Below, piece by piece: positions 7,332 to 15,191 of a DNA stretch of 21,060 nt. Positions within the stretch are counted from its first letter, which is position 1. Every line of letters starts with the position of its first letter. Location: assembly GCA_016929775.1 (NCBI GenBank), contig JAFGIE010000122.1, forward strand, positions 1-21,060. Direction: 5' to 3'. The notes under the pieces are model-generated. The model was not told where the DNA came from. It saw only the letters and a program-made list of their open reading frames with translations, and ran no database searches. Made by a program: the position numbers and the translations under genes. The DNA comes from Anaerolineae bacterium. Its GTDB lineage: Bacteria; Chloroflexota; Anaerolineae; JAFGEY01.

Positions 7332-8681
7332 ATGACCGTACAACGCGCAGGTTGGGCCGAGATCGACATCACACCCCCGCTGGGGCTGCCCATGGGCGGG
7401 CGCGGACAGCGCTTCACCCCCGGCGCGTCGGTCCTCGACCCCCTTTTGGCGCAAGCCGTCGCCCTGGAGGACGCGCGCGGCAACCGCACGCTGTGGGTCT
7501 CGGTGGACTTGATCGGCTTTCCGGGCGAGCTCGCCGCCGCCCTGCTCTACGACCTCTCCGCCCTGACCGGCGTGCCCTACGAGGCGATCGTCCTGAACCA
7601 GGCGCACCCCCACAGCGGGCCCATGACGGGCTTTCGCAAGTACCCGTCCACGATCCCCATGCCGCCCGAGCTGCAGGCCTACGAGGACGTGCTGCGGCGC
7701 GCGATCCCGCGGTTGGGCTGCGAGGCGGTGCGCGCCATGCGGCCCGCCGTCCTGTCCCTGCACCGGGGCGCCTCGCATGTGGGCATCAACCGCCGCAACC
7801 GGAACGCGCAGGGCGTGACGGTGATGGCGCCCAACCCCGCCGGCGTCTACAACCCCGACCTATGGGTCTATGATATCACGGCACGCGAGGGGGGAGGGCG
7901 CTGCGTCCTGTTCAACTATGGCTGCCACCCCGTGATCGTCTACGGCTATGCCTGGGATGGCATCTCGGCGGACTATCCGGGCGAGTGCCGCCGCCGCCTG
8001 CGCGCCGCGCTGGGCGCGGACACGCACTGCCAGTTCATCCAGGGCCTGGCGGGCGACGTCCGCCCGCGCGTCCTCGCCGACCTCGACGCACACCGCTTCC
8101 GCAAGGCGACGCCCGCCGACCTCGAGACCGCCGGCGCCGAGCTGGCAGGCGATGTGCTGGACGCGCTGCGCAGCCCGGGCGAGACGCTCGAGCTCGAGAT
8201 CGCCGCCGCCGCAGGCTGGTTCATGGCGCAGCGCGACGTCAGCCAGCACCCGTCCCTCGCGGCGTGGATCGAGCTGTCCAAGAGCGAGGACGAGGTGGAG
8301 CGCAACTCGGGCCTGTATTGGACGGCGCGCACCCAGGCGGGGTTGCCGCCCGCGCGCGCCGTGCCGTTTCCCGTGGGGCTGATCCAGCTCGCGCCCGGAC
8401 GCCGCATCGCCTGGTTGGGGGGCGAAGCCGTCGCCGAGTGGCAGGCGCACCTGCGATGCTGGCTCGCAGACGAGCGGCTCGCAGACGAGCGGCTCATGGT
8501 CTGGGGCTACTGCCAGGAGGTATCCGCCTACCTGCCTACCGACGAGCTGCTTCCCGAGGGCGGCTACGAGGTGGTCGACTCGAACCGCTACACCACAACT
8601 GGCCCAGGCCCCTTTGTCGCGGGCCTGAACGCAGCCGTGCGCGAGCGGTTCTTGGGCTTGCAGCGTCAGATCGGAGGATAG
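7332..8681 (+). CDS. Neutral/alkaline ceramidase-like amidohydrolase
   Basis: A 449-residue protein of the neutral, non-lysosomal ceramidase family (N-terminal domain type). Known members are zinc amidases that cleave ceramide to sphingosine and fatty acid; many short bacterial members are uncharacterised. Seen: the family opening AEIDITPPLG (9-18), the NQAHPHSGP motif with candidate zinc ligands H92 and H94, NYGCHP for a further histidine, SADYPG and FIQGLAGDVRP. It lacks the C-terminal immunoglobulin-like domain of true ceramidases and has no signal peptide, so it is probably cytosolic and its substrate may not be ceramide. The start at 7332 follows GAGGAG (7321-7326); the frame is open further upstream, but the family alignment begins here. 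A 15-bp tandem duplication near 8462-8491 repeats LADER in the protein. Confidence 0.78.
   Translation: MTVQRAGWAEIDITPPLGLPMGGRGQRFTPGASVLDPLLAQAVALEDARGNRTLWVSVDLIGFPGELAAALLYDLSALTGVPYEAIVLNQAHPHSGPMTGFRKYPSTIPMPPELQAYEDVLRRAIPRLGCEAVRAMRPAVLSLHRGASHVGINRRNRNAQGVTVMAPNPAGVYNPDLWVYDITAREGGGRCVLFNYGCHPVIVYGYAWDGISADYPGECRRRLRAALGADTHCQFIQGLAGDVRPRVLADLDAHRFRKATPADLETAGAELAGDVLDALRSPGETLELEIAAAAGWFMAQRDVSQHPSLAAWIELSKSEDEVERNSGLYWTARTQAGLPPARAVPFPVGLIQLAPGRRIAWLGGEAVAEWQAHLRCWLADERLADERLMVWGYCQEVSAYLPTDELLPEGGYEVVDSNRYTTTGPGPFVAGLNAAVRERFLGLQRQIGG
8462..8491 (+). repeat. 15-bp perfect tandem duplication in the ceramidase-like gene
   Basis: GCTCGCAGACGAGCG occurs twice in direct succession (8462-8476, 8477-8491). 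It adds exactly five residues (LADER LADER), so the frame is kept. Its position between structured segments suggests a loop or helix extension. Replication slippage is the simplest origin. Confidence 0.9.
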
Positions 8682-8685
8682 ACAG

Positions 8686-9330
8686 ATGGCGCTCGTCGAC
8701 CTGACCGGCACGCTCGAGCCGGGCATGTGGCGCTATGACCACATCCCACCCGTCGAGATCGCGCTCGTCTCCACGATCGAGGAGGCGGGCAGCGAGGCGC
8801 ACGCCTTCCGGTTCGCCACCATCTCGGGCACCTACCTCGAGACAGCGGCGCACCTGTTCCACGGGCAGCCGACCATCGACCAGATCCCGCCCGAGCGCTT
8901 TCTGTGCGACGCGGCGCTGCTCCGCCTGGGCGAGCTGGCGCCCGCGCAGGCGATCGGCGTCGCCGACCTGGAACGCGCCGCGCAGGGGGTCGACATCGCG
9001 CCGGGCGACGCCCTGATCGTCGACACCGGCTGGGAGCGCATGTGGAACGCTCCCACCTTTATCGTCGACAGCCCCTACTACACCATGGACGCCATGCGCT
9101 GGATCGTCGCCCGCGGGGTCTCGATCCTGGGCGGCAACATGCCCTGCTACGACAACCCGCGCGGCGGCGCCGGGGTCAACAAGGTGCTGTTTGGGAGCGG
9201 CGCGCTGATCCTGGCGCCCCTGGTCAACCTCGCGTCGTTGACAGGGGCGCGCTTCCGGCTCATGGCCTTTCCGCTCAAGGTGCGCGGCGTGTGCGGCACG
9301 CCCTGCCGGGCGATCGCGGCGTACGGGTAG
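8686..9330 (+). CDS. Cyclase-family protein (kynurenine-formamidase-like) with altered metal motif
   Basis: A 214-residue protein of the cyclase family (PF04199 type), which includes metal-dependent kynurenine formamidase KynB and related hydrolases. The overall pattern fits: LVDLTGTLEPGM at the start, GDALIVDTGWE in the middle and FPLKVRGVCGTPCRAIA at the end. The usual HxGTHxDxPxH metal motif reads I46-S-G48-T49-Y50-L-E52-T-A54-A-H56, so two histidines, the aspartate and the proline are replaced and only the last histidine remains. The activity is therefore uncertain. GGAGG at 8673-8677 lies 8 nt before the ATG, inside the end of the ceramidase-like gene, so the pair is co-transcribed and perhaps acts on related amide substrates (inference). 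Confidence 0.75.
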   Translation: MALVDLTGTLEPGMWRYDHIPPVEIALVSTIEEAGSEAHAFRFATISGTYLETAAHLFHGQPTIDQIPPERFLCDAALLRLGELAPAQAIGVADLERAAQGVDIAPGDALIVDTGWERMWNAPTFIVDSPYYTMDAMRWIVARGVSILGGNMPCYDNPRGGAGVNKVLFGSGALILAPLVNLASLTGARFRLMAFPLKVRGVCGTPCRAIAAYG

Positions 9331-9340
9331 GCGAGAGAAG

Positions 9341-9373
9341 AGACCTCCGAGGTCTGGGAGACCTCGGAGGTCT
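9341..9373. repeat. Pair of inverted near-palindromes, possible terminator
   Basis: AGACCTCCGAGGTCT (9341-9355), three G's, then its exact reverse complement (9359-9373). Each half is itself almost palindromic, so several hairpins can form. It lies just after the cyclase stop and before the ABC operon. No run of T follows, so intrinsic termination is doubtful. A dispersed REP-like element is an equally good reading. Confidence 0.75.
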
Positions 9374-9418
9374 GGACCTGTTGCACCCATAGACCCAATT
9401 CCGTAGTGAGGACCCTGT

Positions 9419-10366
9419 ATGATCGAGGTCACACATCTCTGCAAGGACTATGGCGCCTTTCGCGCCCTCGACGACGTCTCGTTTCACGTCGCGCGCGGCG
9501 AGATCGTCGGCTTTCTCGGCCCCAACGGGGCGGGCAAGACGACCGCCATGCGCATCCTGGCGGGCTATATGCCGCCCACCGAGGGCCAGGCGCGCGTGGC
9601 AGGGTACGACGTCTTTGACGAGTCGCTCGAGGCGCGGCGCCGGATCGGCTACATGCCCGAGTCCGTCCCCCTCTACACCGAGATGAGCGTCCGCGCCTAC
9701 CTCGACTACATGGCTGCCCTGCGCCGCGTGCCCGCCCGCCGCGCCGCCGTCGCGCGCGCCATGGACGCCTGCCACATCGCCGACCGGGCTGACGACGCGA
9801 TCGGCAAGCTCTCCAAGGGCCTGCGACAGCGCGTCGGGTTGGCCCAGGCGATCCTGCACGAGCCCGAGGTCCTGATCCTCGACGAACCGACGATCGGCCT
9901 CGACCCCAAGCAGATCATCGAAGTCCGCGAGCTGATCCGCGAGATCGGCCAAGAGCACACCGTCCTGCTCAGCACCCACATCCTGCCCGAGGTCAGCCAG
10001 ACCTGCGGGCGCGTCCTGATCATCAACCAGGGCAAGATCGTCGCCGAGGGCGCCCCGCACGACCTGACCATGCGCCTGCGCGGCGCCACGCGCGTCGCGA
10101 TCCAGGTCGCCGGCGCAGGGCCCGACGCCGCGTCCACCCTGGCGGGCGTGGCGGGCGTGGTCGACGTCGCGCCGCTGGGCGACGACCGCTACGAGGTGAC
10201 CTGCGCCCCCGAAGCCGATCCACGCGCCGCGCTGGCGCGCGCCGTGGTCGCGCAGGGGTGGGACCTGCTCGAACTGCAAGCCGCTGGGATGAGCCTGGAA
10301 GACGTCTTTCTCGCCCTGACGACCGACGAGCCGGTGGACGCGGAGGAGGCACATCCAGATGCGTAA
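9419..10366 (+). CDS. ABC transporter ATP-binding protein, GldA/NosF-like
   Basis: A 315-residue ATPase that powers the ABC-2 exporter encoded directly downstream. Seen: Walker A GPNGAGKT (34-41), the signature LSKGLRQ (131-137), Walker B LILDEP (152-157), D-loop GLDP and the switch histidine H187 (STHILPE). The C-terminal 90 residues form the extra domain typical of ABC-2 ATPases, ending in a GMSLEDVFLALT motif. The substrate is not shown by the sequence. Relatives in gliding Bacteroidetes are GldA, but in this setting the system is better treated as an uncharacterised exporter. The end overlaps the permease start by 8 bases. Confidence 0.9.
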   Translation: MIEVTHLCKDYGAFRALDDVSFHVARGEIVGFLGPNGAGKTTAMRILAGYMPPTEGQARVAGYDVFDESLEARRRIGYMPESVPLYTEMSVRAYLDYMAALRRVPARRAAVARAMDACHIADRADDAIGKLSKGLRQRVGLAQAILHEPEVLILDEPTIGLDPKQIIEVRELIREIGQEHTVLLSTHILPEVSQTCGRVLIINQGKIVAEGAPHDLTMRLRGATRVAIQVAGAGPDAASTLAGVAGVVDVAPLGDDRYEVTCAPEADPRAALARAVVAQGWDLLELQAAGMSLEDVFLALTTDEPVDAEEAHPDA

Positions 10367-11072
10367 CGCGTGGATCATTGCCCGGCGCGAGCTGTACGCC
10401 TACTTTGTCTCGCCCATCGCCTACCTCGTCGCCGCCGCCTTCTTGCTGCTGTGCGGGATCTTTTACATCGCCGGCATCGTCCGCTGGCAGGACGCCTTGC
10501 TGGAGAGCATGTTGGGCTCGCTGAGCGTCGTCCTGATCTTTGTCGCGCCGGTCCTGACCATGCGCCTCCTCTCGCGCGAGCGCGACCAGGGCACGATCGA
10601 GCTGCTCCTGACCGCCCCGGTCCGCGACTGGGAGGTCGTCGCCGGCAAGTTCTTGGCGAGCTGGCTCTACTACTTGGGCATGGTCGCCGTCACCGCCCTC
10701 TACTTGCCCGCGCTCGTGCTGTATGGCGACCCCGACCTGGGCGCCATCGGCGCCGGCTACCTGGGGCTGGTCCTGCTCGGGGCGGCGCTGCTCGCCCTCG
10801 GCGTGCTCGCTTCTGCGCTGACCCGCAACCAGGTCGTCGCCGCCGTGATCGGCGTCGGCGCCAGCGTGGGCCTGTGGCTGCTCGACCTGCTGAGTGGCCT
10901 CTTTGGCAGCGGCGTGCGCGACGTGATCGCCTACCTCGCCCCCGCGGGCCACTATTTCAACTTTGTCGACGGGATCATCGACACGCGCGACCTGGTCTAC
11001 TATCTCAGCGCCACGTTCGTGTTCCTGTTCCTGGCGAGCCGCGTGCTCCAATCGAGGAGATGGCAGGGATGA
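10359..11072 (+). CDS. ABC-2 type permease, GldF-like
   Basis: A 237-residue inner-membrane protein with six predicted membrane helices: about residues 18-38, 50-68, 100-122, 128-150, 158-180 and 212-230. The cytoplasmic motif SRERDQGTIELLLTAPV (about 72-88) is characteristic of the GldF/NosY-like ABC-2 permease family and contacts the ATPase. The start follows GGAGGAG at the end of the ATPase gene, and the stop overlaps the next ATG (ATGA), so the three genes are translationally coupled. Confidence 0.88.
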   Translation: MRNAWIIARRELYAYFVSPIAYLVAAAFLLLCGIFYIAGIVRWQDALLESMLGSLSVVLIFVAPVLTMRLLSRERDQGTIELLLTAPVRDWEVVAGKFLASWLYYLGMVAVTALYLPALVLYGDPDLGAIGAGYLGLVLLGAALLALGVLASALTRNQVVAAVIGVGASVGLWLLDLLSGLFGSGVRDVIAYLAPAGHYFNFVDGIIDTRDLVYYLSATFVFLFLASRVLQSRRWQG

Positions 11073-12712
11073 CCGTGCACCCGCCCGACGACAGACGCCA
11101 CGACCTGCCCACAGATACGCCCGAGGAGGCATCTCCGCCACCAGACGCCCGCCCCCGCCGTGCGCTGCACGCGGCGCGCGACGCGCTGACCGGCGCCCTC
11201 CGCCTGCTCGAGCGCGAGGGACTCGCCTTTCTCGTCCTCGGCGCGCTGCTCCTGCTCGCCGGGGCGACCTGGTACGCCATCTCGCGCACGTTCGACAGCT
11301 GGGCGCGCGGCTTGACGATCGCCGGCGTCGCCTCCGTCGCGATCTATGCCCTGCTCCGTCCCCAAGACCTGCAGCGCCTGCTCACCGGGCGCACTGTCCG
11401 CTACGGCTCGAATGCCCTGATCCTGAGCATCGCCGCGATCGGGATCGTCGTCCTGCTCAACGTGCTCGCCAACCGCTACTATGTGCGCTACGACGTCACC
11501 GCCGACAACCTGCACTCCCTCTCGCCGCAGTCGCTGCAAGTCCTGCGCGATCTCGAAGGGCCGATCGACGTGATCGGCCTCTATCCCAGCGGGCAGGGAC
11601 AGGAATCGTTCGAACGGTGGCTCGACGAGTACCAGGCGCACACCGACCAGATCCGGTACCGCAGCGTCGACCCCATCCGCCAGCCCGGCGAGGCCGATCG
11701 CCTCGGCTGGGACGCGTATGGCGGCGGGTTGATCGTCCAGCGGGGCGCGCGCTCACAGCAGGTCCGTACCCCGGACGAACAGGACATCACCAGCGCGCTG
11801 CTCAAGGTCTCGCGCGATACCTCGACGGCGATCTACTTCTTGAGCGGGCACGGCGAGCCCTCCCCGACCGGCTATGAGGACACCGACTATGGACAGGTCG
11901 GCGCGCTGCTCGAGGACAACAACTACCTCGTCCGCTCGCTCAACCTGGCGATCGGCGACGCCGTCCCCGCCGACGCCGGCGTGGTCGTGGTCGCCGGGCT
12001 CGACACCCCGCTGCTCGACGGCGAGCGCGCCGCCCTGCGCAGCTACCTCGAGGGGGGCGGCAAGGCCCTGATTATGCTCGACCCGGGCCCCGAGAGCGGG
12101 ATCAACGACGTCCTCGCGCCGTGGGAGGTGCGCGTCGAGAACGCGCTCGTCGTCGACGCCCAGCGCGGCTTGAGCGGCGATCCCGTCACCCCCCTGATCG
12201 ACCGCTACCAGTTCAGCCAGATCACCAAGGACCTGCCCATGCTCGCCCTGCCCCTCGCCTGCCCGATCGCGGGCCCGGCGGCAGGGACGGCGAGCGGCTT
12301 CTTGCCCCTTGCCCAGACCAGCGCGTCGGCGTGGGCCGAGGGCGACCCCCAGGTCGAGGAACTGCGCTATGACGAGGGGCAGGACCTGCCCGGACCGCTG
12401 ACCCTGCTGGCGACGGTCGAGGACCCGGCCGCAGAGACGGACGAGGTGACCCGCATGGTCCTGGTCGGCGACGCGGACCTGATCACGAACGGTGTGTTGG
12501 CCCAGATCCCGAATGGACAGTACCTGCTCCTCAACGCCGTCAACTGGCTTGCCGAGGAGGAATCGCTGATCGCGATCGGGCCCAAGACCAACGTTGCGCG
12601 CAGCGTGCGCATGACGGCGATCCAAGAGGGGGCGACCTGCTTTGGGTCGTTGATCCTGATCCCGGGGACGATCGCGCTGGCGGGCCTGCTCGTGTGGCTC
12701 AAGCGGAGGTAG
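11069..12712 (+). CDS. GldG-like ABC transporter auxiliary membrane protein
   Basis: A 547-residue protein anchored by three N-terminal helices (about 52-70, 82-97, 112-134) and one near the C-terminus (about 522-543), with a large external domain between. RYDVTADNLHSLSPQSL after helix 3 and FLSGHGEPSP in the middle are hallmarks of the GldG / ABC-type uncharacterised transport domain (PF09822 type). The family works with GldA/GldF-type transporters, but its biochemical role is not known. The ATG at 11069 overlaps the permease stop. The frame stays open far upstream of this, but only by shadowing the permease gene. A proline-rich cytoplasmic tail (residues 15-30) precedes the first helix. Confidence 0.85.
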   Translation: MTVHPPDDRRHDLPTDTPEEASPPPDARPRRALHAARDALTGALRLLEREGLAFLVLGALLLLAGATWYAISRTFDSWARGLTIAGVASVAIYALLRPQDLQRLLTGRTVRYGSNALILSIAAIGIVVLLNVLANRYYVRYDVTADNLHSLSPQSLQVLRDLEGPIDVIGLYPSGQGQESFERWLDEYQAHTDQIRYRSVDPIRQPGEADRLGWDAYGGGLIVQRGARSQQVRTPDEQDITSALLKVSRDTSTAIYFLSGHGEPSPTGYEDTDYGQVGALLEDNNYLVRSLNLAIGDAVPADAGVVVVAGLDTPLLDGERAALRSYLEGGGKALIMLDPGPESGINDVLAPWEVRVENALVVDAQRGLSGDPVTPLIDRYQFSQITKDLPMLALPLACPIAGPAAGTASGFLPLAQTSASAWAEGDPQVEELRYDEGQDLPGPLTLLATVEDPAAETDEVTRMVLVGDADLITNGVLAQIPNGQYLLLNAVNWLAEEESLIAIGPKTNVARSVRMTAIQEGATCFGSLILIPGTIALAGLLVWLKRR

Positions 12713-12716
12713 CGGC

Positions 12717-13268
12717 GTGAAGCGGTGGCGCGCGACCCTGATCGTCGTCGGCGTCTTCTTGGCCCTGCTCGCCTACGTCCTGCTGGTCGAGCGCGAGCGT
12801 GAGCCGCCCCCCGCGCCGGGCGCCACCGCCTCGCCGACCCCGGCGCCGGTCCTGGCGCTCCCCGCCAACGACCTGCGCGCGATCCAGGTCGGCGACGGCG
12901 CGCGCACGCTGCGCCTGGCGCGCACGGACGACGGGTGGACGGTCGACGGGCGCCCGGCGGACGCGTATGCGATCGACTGGCGCATCGACCAGCTCGCCGC
13001 GCTCCCAGCGCGCCTGATCGTCGCCGAGCAGGTCGACGACCTGGCGACCTATGGCCTCGCCGATCCGGCCCTCACCCTGACCCTCGAGCTGGCGTTCGGC
13101 GCGGAGGAGCAGGTCCACATCGGGCGCGAGACGCCCGACGGGACCGCACGCTATGTGCAGCGCGCGGGCGACCCGCGCCTGTACATTGTCGAAGAGTTCT
13201 ACATCGAGGCCTACTTGGAGTGGCTCGACCAGCCCCCCGACGCGCCGACCCCAACCCCCGCCCCATAG
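12717..13268 (+). CDS. DUF4340-like membrane-anchored protein
   Basis: A 183-residue protein with one N-terminal helix (about 5-24) followed by an external domain that fits the DUF4340 pattern (NDLRAIQVGDG, TDDGWTVDG, ATYGLADPALTL, VHIGRETPDGTARYVQ). DUF4340 proteins commonly follow GldG-like genes and are thought to be part of the same transporter. It is shorter than most members and ends in a proline/threonine tail (PTPTPAP). The GTG start has GGAGG at 12705-12709. It is the last gene of the ABC operon, directly before the repeat patch; the short length may be natural or reflect loss of a C-terminal portion. Confidence 0.75.
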   Translation: MKRWRATLIVVGVFLALLAYVLLVEREREPPPAPGATASPTPAPVLALPANDLRAIQVGDGARTLRLARTDDGWTVDGRPADAYAIDWRIDQLAALPARLIVAEQVDDLATYGLADPALTLTLELAFGAEEQVHIGRETPDGTARYVQRAGDPRLYIVEEFYIEAYLEWLDQPPDAPTPTPAP

Positions 13269-13614
13269 CCTCCGGACCGCCGGCGTCTCATTCCCTCGTC
13301 CCTCCGCTCCAGCGGGGGGACGTCCGGCGCACAGACCCCTCCCCCAGCCCCTCCCCAGCGTGGAGAGGGGAGGCAGGACAGGCGCGCCGACACATTTCCT
13401 CGTCCCTCCGCTCCAACGGGGGACGGCCACGCACGGACCCCTCCCCCGGCCCCTCCCCAGCGTGGAGAGGGGGGCAGCGCCCACATCGCGTCGACGGCGT
13501 CCCGACGGAGGACCGTCGGGACGAGTCTCTTTCCGCGCGCCGACCCAGGCCCTCGTCCCTCCGCTCCAACGGGGGGACGCCGGGGCCACCCCACACGGCG
13601 ACGCCGCGATATCC
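13269..13614. repeat. Gene-free patch of GC-rich interspersed repeats
   Basis: CCTCGTCCCTCCGCTCC occurs at 13294-13310, 13398-13414 and 13551-13567, each followed by a run of G's. A second module, beginning ACRGACCCCTCCCCC and ending GTGGAGAGGGG, occurs at 13331-13370 and 13433-13472. Next come ACATCGCGTCG and a perfect 10-bp hairpin, GTCCCGACGG (13499-13508), loop AGGA, CCGTCGGGAC (13513-13522). The stretch of about 145 bp at 13400-13544 recurs almost unchanged inside the glycosyltransferase gene at 17186-17333. The open frames crossing it are repeat-derived, and I see no gene. Confidence 0.88.
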
Positions 13615-13974
13615 TCAATCTGTCGGAAAGTCAAGTTCTTCTTCGGGTATTCCTTGTGCCTTCCCGTGTTCTACCGCTTCCCGCCATGTGCTCCGATCAT
13701 CTTTAGCAAGCTCGAACACCTTGTCATGGTAGACAACGATGATCGTGTCTTCGTGCCAAAAGTGGGCATACCAACCTTGCAAGACGTACGGCTGCAAGGC
13801 GCTGATCTCTTCCCTTGAACATCTCACTCCGTAGCCGTGCCATCTGCCCACATGTCCTTCATAGTCAACGGGCATGTTGTCTCTGCTGATCGTTGCCTCG
13901 TAGACGGTGAACCGGCTGATGATGGTGGGATCGCTCAGCCCCTCGGCGATGAGACCGCCTTTCCACTCTTTCAT
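13615..13974 (-). CDS. Small conserved-looking protein of unknown function, low GC
   Basis: A 119-residue soluble protein, rich in aromatic and acidic residues, with no signal peptide or membrane helix. It starts MKEWKGGLIAEGL and ends GIPEEELDFPTD, a pattern I recall from a widespread family of small hypothetical proteins; other landmarks are GWYAHFWHEDTIIVVYHDKVFEL and STWREAVEHGK. No function can be given. The gene has clearly lower GC (near 50% by eye) and less biased codons than its neighbours, which suggests recent transfer. Its ATG overlaps the stop of the dehydrogenase gene (ATGA), so it is translated by coupling. A toxin-immunity-like role is conceivable but not supported. Confidence 0.7.
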   Translation of the reverse strand: MKEWKGGLIAEGLSDPTIISRFTVYEATISRDNMPVDYEGHVGRWHGYGVRCSREEISALQPYVLQGWYAHFWHEDTIIVVYHDKVFELAKDDRSTWREAVEHGKAQGIPEEELDFPTD

Positions 13975-15035
13975 GGTTTGTCACCTTTGTCCAGAGCGGG
14001 TGCTCCCCTCTCCGCCTCCTGCCGGCACAAGTCCAGCACGCGCATCACCTCGCGCGTCTCCTCCACCGGCACGAACGGCGGCTTGTCCTCCGCAAAGAAC
14101 GCATAGCACTGGGCATAGTAGTCGATCCCGCCCTCCCGCGCCACGGGCACCGTCCGCTCCTCCCACGGGATCGTCTCCACGTTGCCGTACCGCCGCCCGG
14201 GCGCGGCGAGCTCGCGATACACGATCCCCTCGCCGAGCGTCCCTGCGCGGTAGTACCGCACGTGCCACGCGCGCTGCGCCTCGTCGTAGACGATGCTCCC
14301 CCGTTGGCCCAGCACGTGCCACTCGGGCATGGGATGCGCCGAGGCCATATTGATGTCCAGGTCCAGGATCGCGCCGTCCTCGGTCTCGATCACGGCTTTG
14401 ATCACGTCTTCCGCATCGCCCAAGCTCGCCACCGTGCGCATCGCGCAGGAGACGCGCCGGGCGCGCGATCCGGCGAGGTAGAGCAACAGGTCCACAAAGT
14501 GCGCGCCATAGTTATTGAGCATCCCCCCACCGTACGCACGGAACGCCTGCCAGTCGTTGCGCCGGATGTAGGCTGTGCGCGCGCACTTGCACATGTACAA
14601 CGGGCCGATCCAGCCCTCCGCCAGGATCTGGCGCAGGGCGACTACGTCTGCGCGGGCGCGGTGCGGCTGGTAGACCATCAACTTGCGCCCCGAGGCGCGC
14701 GCAGCGTCGATCACGCGGTCCGCGTCCGCCAGCGTCGGCGCCATCGGCTTGTCGCAGAACACGTCGCAGCCCTGCGCGAACGCGGCGAGCGCCTGCTCGA
14801 CGTGAAAGGGCGTCGGCGACGCGATCACGACCAGGTCCAACGCCTCGGCTGCCAGCATCTCCTCGTAGGTCGCATAGGCGCGCACGCCGTACCGGGCGAC
14901 CGCCTCCTCGCGCCGCGCCTCGAGCGGATCCACCGCCGCGACCAGCGCGAACCCCGCGTGCGCCGCCGCTTGGGGCGCGTGAAACTGCCACCCGATCCGT
15001 CCCAGCCCGACGATCCCCGTCCGCAAGACTGCCAT
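13971..15035 (-). CDS. Gfo/Idh/MocA-family NAD(P)-dependent oxidoreductase
   Basis: A 354-residue cytosolic dehydrogenase of the Gfo/Idh/MocA family, which oxidises or reduces sugars, inositols and related polyols. Seen: the Rossmann motif GLGRIG (10-15), the family CDKP motif (94-97) with catalytic/cofactor lysine K96, and GGGMLNNYGAHFVD (169-182) with H179, which lies in the substrate site. The length is normal for the family. The chosen start has a strong GGAGGAGG-type ribosome site just before it; the frame extends 23 codons further upstream, but the family alignment begins at MAVLRTGIVG. The substrate cannot be told from sequence. It is co-transcribed with the small protein downstream. 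Confidence 0.88.
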   Translation of the reverse strand: MAVLRTGIVGLGRIGWQFHAPQAAAHAGFALVAAVDPLEARREEAVARYGVRAYATYEEMLAAEALDLVVIASPTPFHVEQALAAFAQGCDVFCDKPMAPTLADADRVIDAARASGRKLMVYQPHRARADVVALRQILAEGWIGPLYMCKCARTAYIRRNDWQAFRAYGGGMLNNYGAHFVDLLLYLAGSRARRVSCAMRTVASLGDAEDVIKAVIETEDGAILDLDINMASAHPMPEWHVLGQRGSIVYDEAQRAWHVRYYRAGTLGEGIVYRELAAPGRRYGNVETIPWEERTVPVAREGGIDYYAQCYAFFAEDKPPFVPVEETREVMRVLDLCRQEAERGAPALDKGDKP

Positions 15036-15068
15036 ATGCCCTCCTCCCTCGCGCCATAGATGCGCGCC

Positions 15069-15074
15069 ATTATA
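15069..15074 (-). promoter_or_regulatory. Putative -10 box for the dehydrogenase gene
   Basis: Read on the minus strand this is TATAAT, a perfect -10 hexamer, placed to give a transcript start near 15062 and a leader of about 27 nt. No convincing -35 is seen at 15-19 bases, so activator dependence or a weak promoter is possible. Confidence 0.4.
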
Positions 15075-15162
15075 CACCTGTGCTCCCCTGGTCGCGACTT
15101 TCACCCCCCGACCCCCTCCCTCCTCCCTGCGCTACGCGTGGGGACGGCTTCCGCACAGGCCA

Positions 15163-15191
15163 TTGCTCTCCAGGCATAACTCTGGTACAAT
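15163..15191 (+). promoter_or_regulatory. Sigma70-type promoter of the two-helix membrane protein gene
   Basis: TTGCTC (15163-15168), 17 bases, then TACAAT (15186-15191) with TGG directly before it (extended -10). Transcription from about 15198 gives a leader of about 160 nt that contains a small hairpin, CCTCCC (15212-15217), loop AGGC, GGGAGG (15222-15227). I recognise no riboswitch class in the leader. Confidence 0.55.

Noticed and set aside
9381..9409. TTGCAC plus TAGTGA as a promoter for the ABC operon
   Set aside because: The spacing is 17 bases, but the -10 matches the consensus at only two positions; the true promoter is not evident.
13294..13567. Regularly recurring CCTCGTCCCTCCGCTCC as a CRISPR array
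   Set aside because: Spacing is irregular, intervening sequences are themselves repeated, and no cas gene is present.
13211..13818. Open frames in several directions through the repeat patch (PPLQRG- and PLHAGEG-like translations)
   Set aside because: The same peptides arise from every copy of the repeat, including inside another gene, so they reflect the DNA element rather than a protein.
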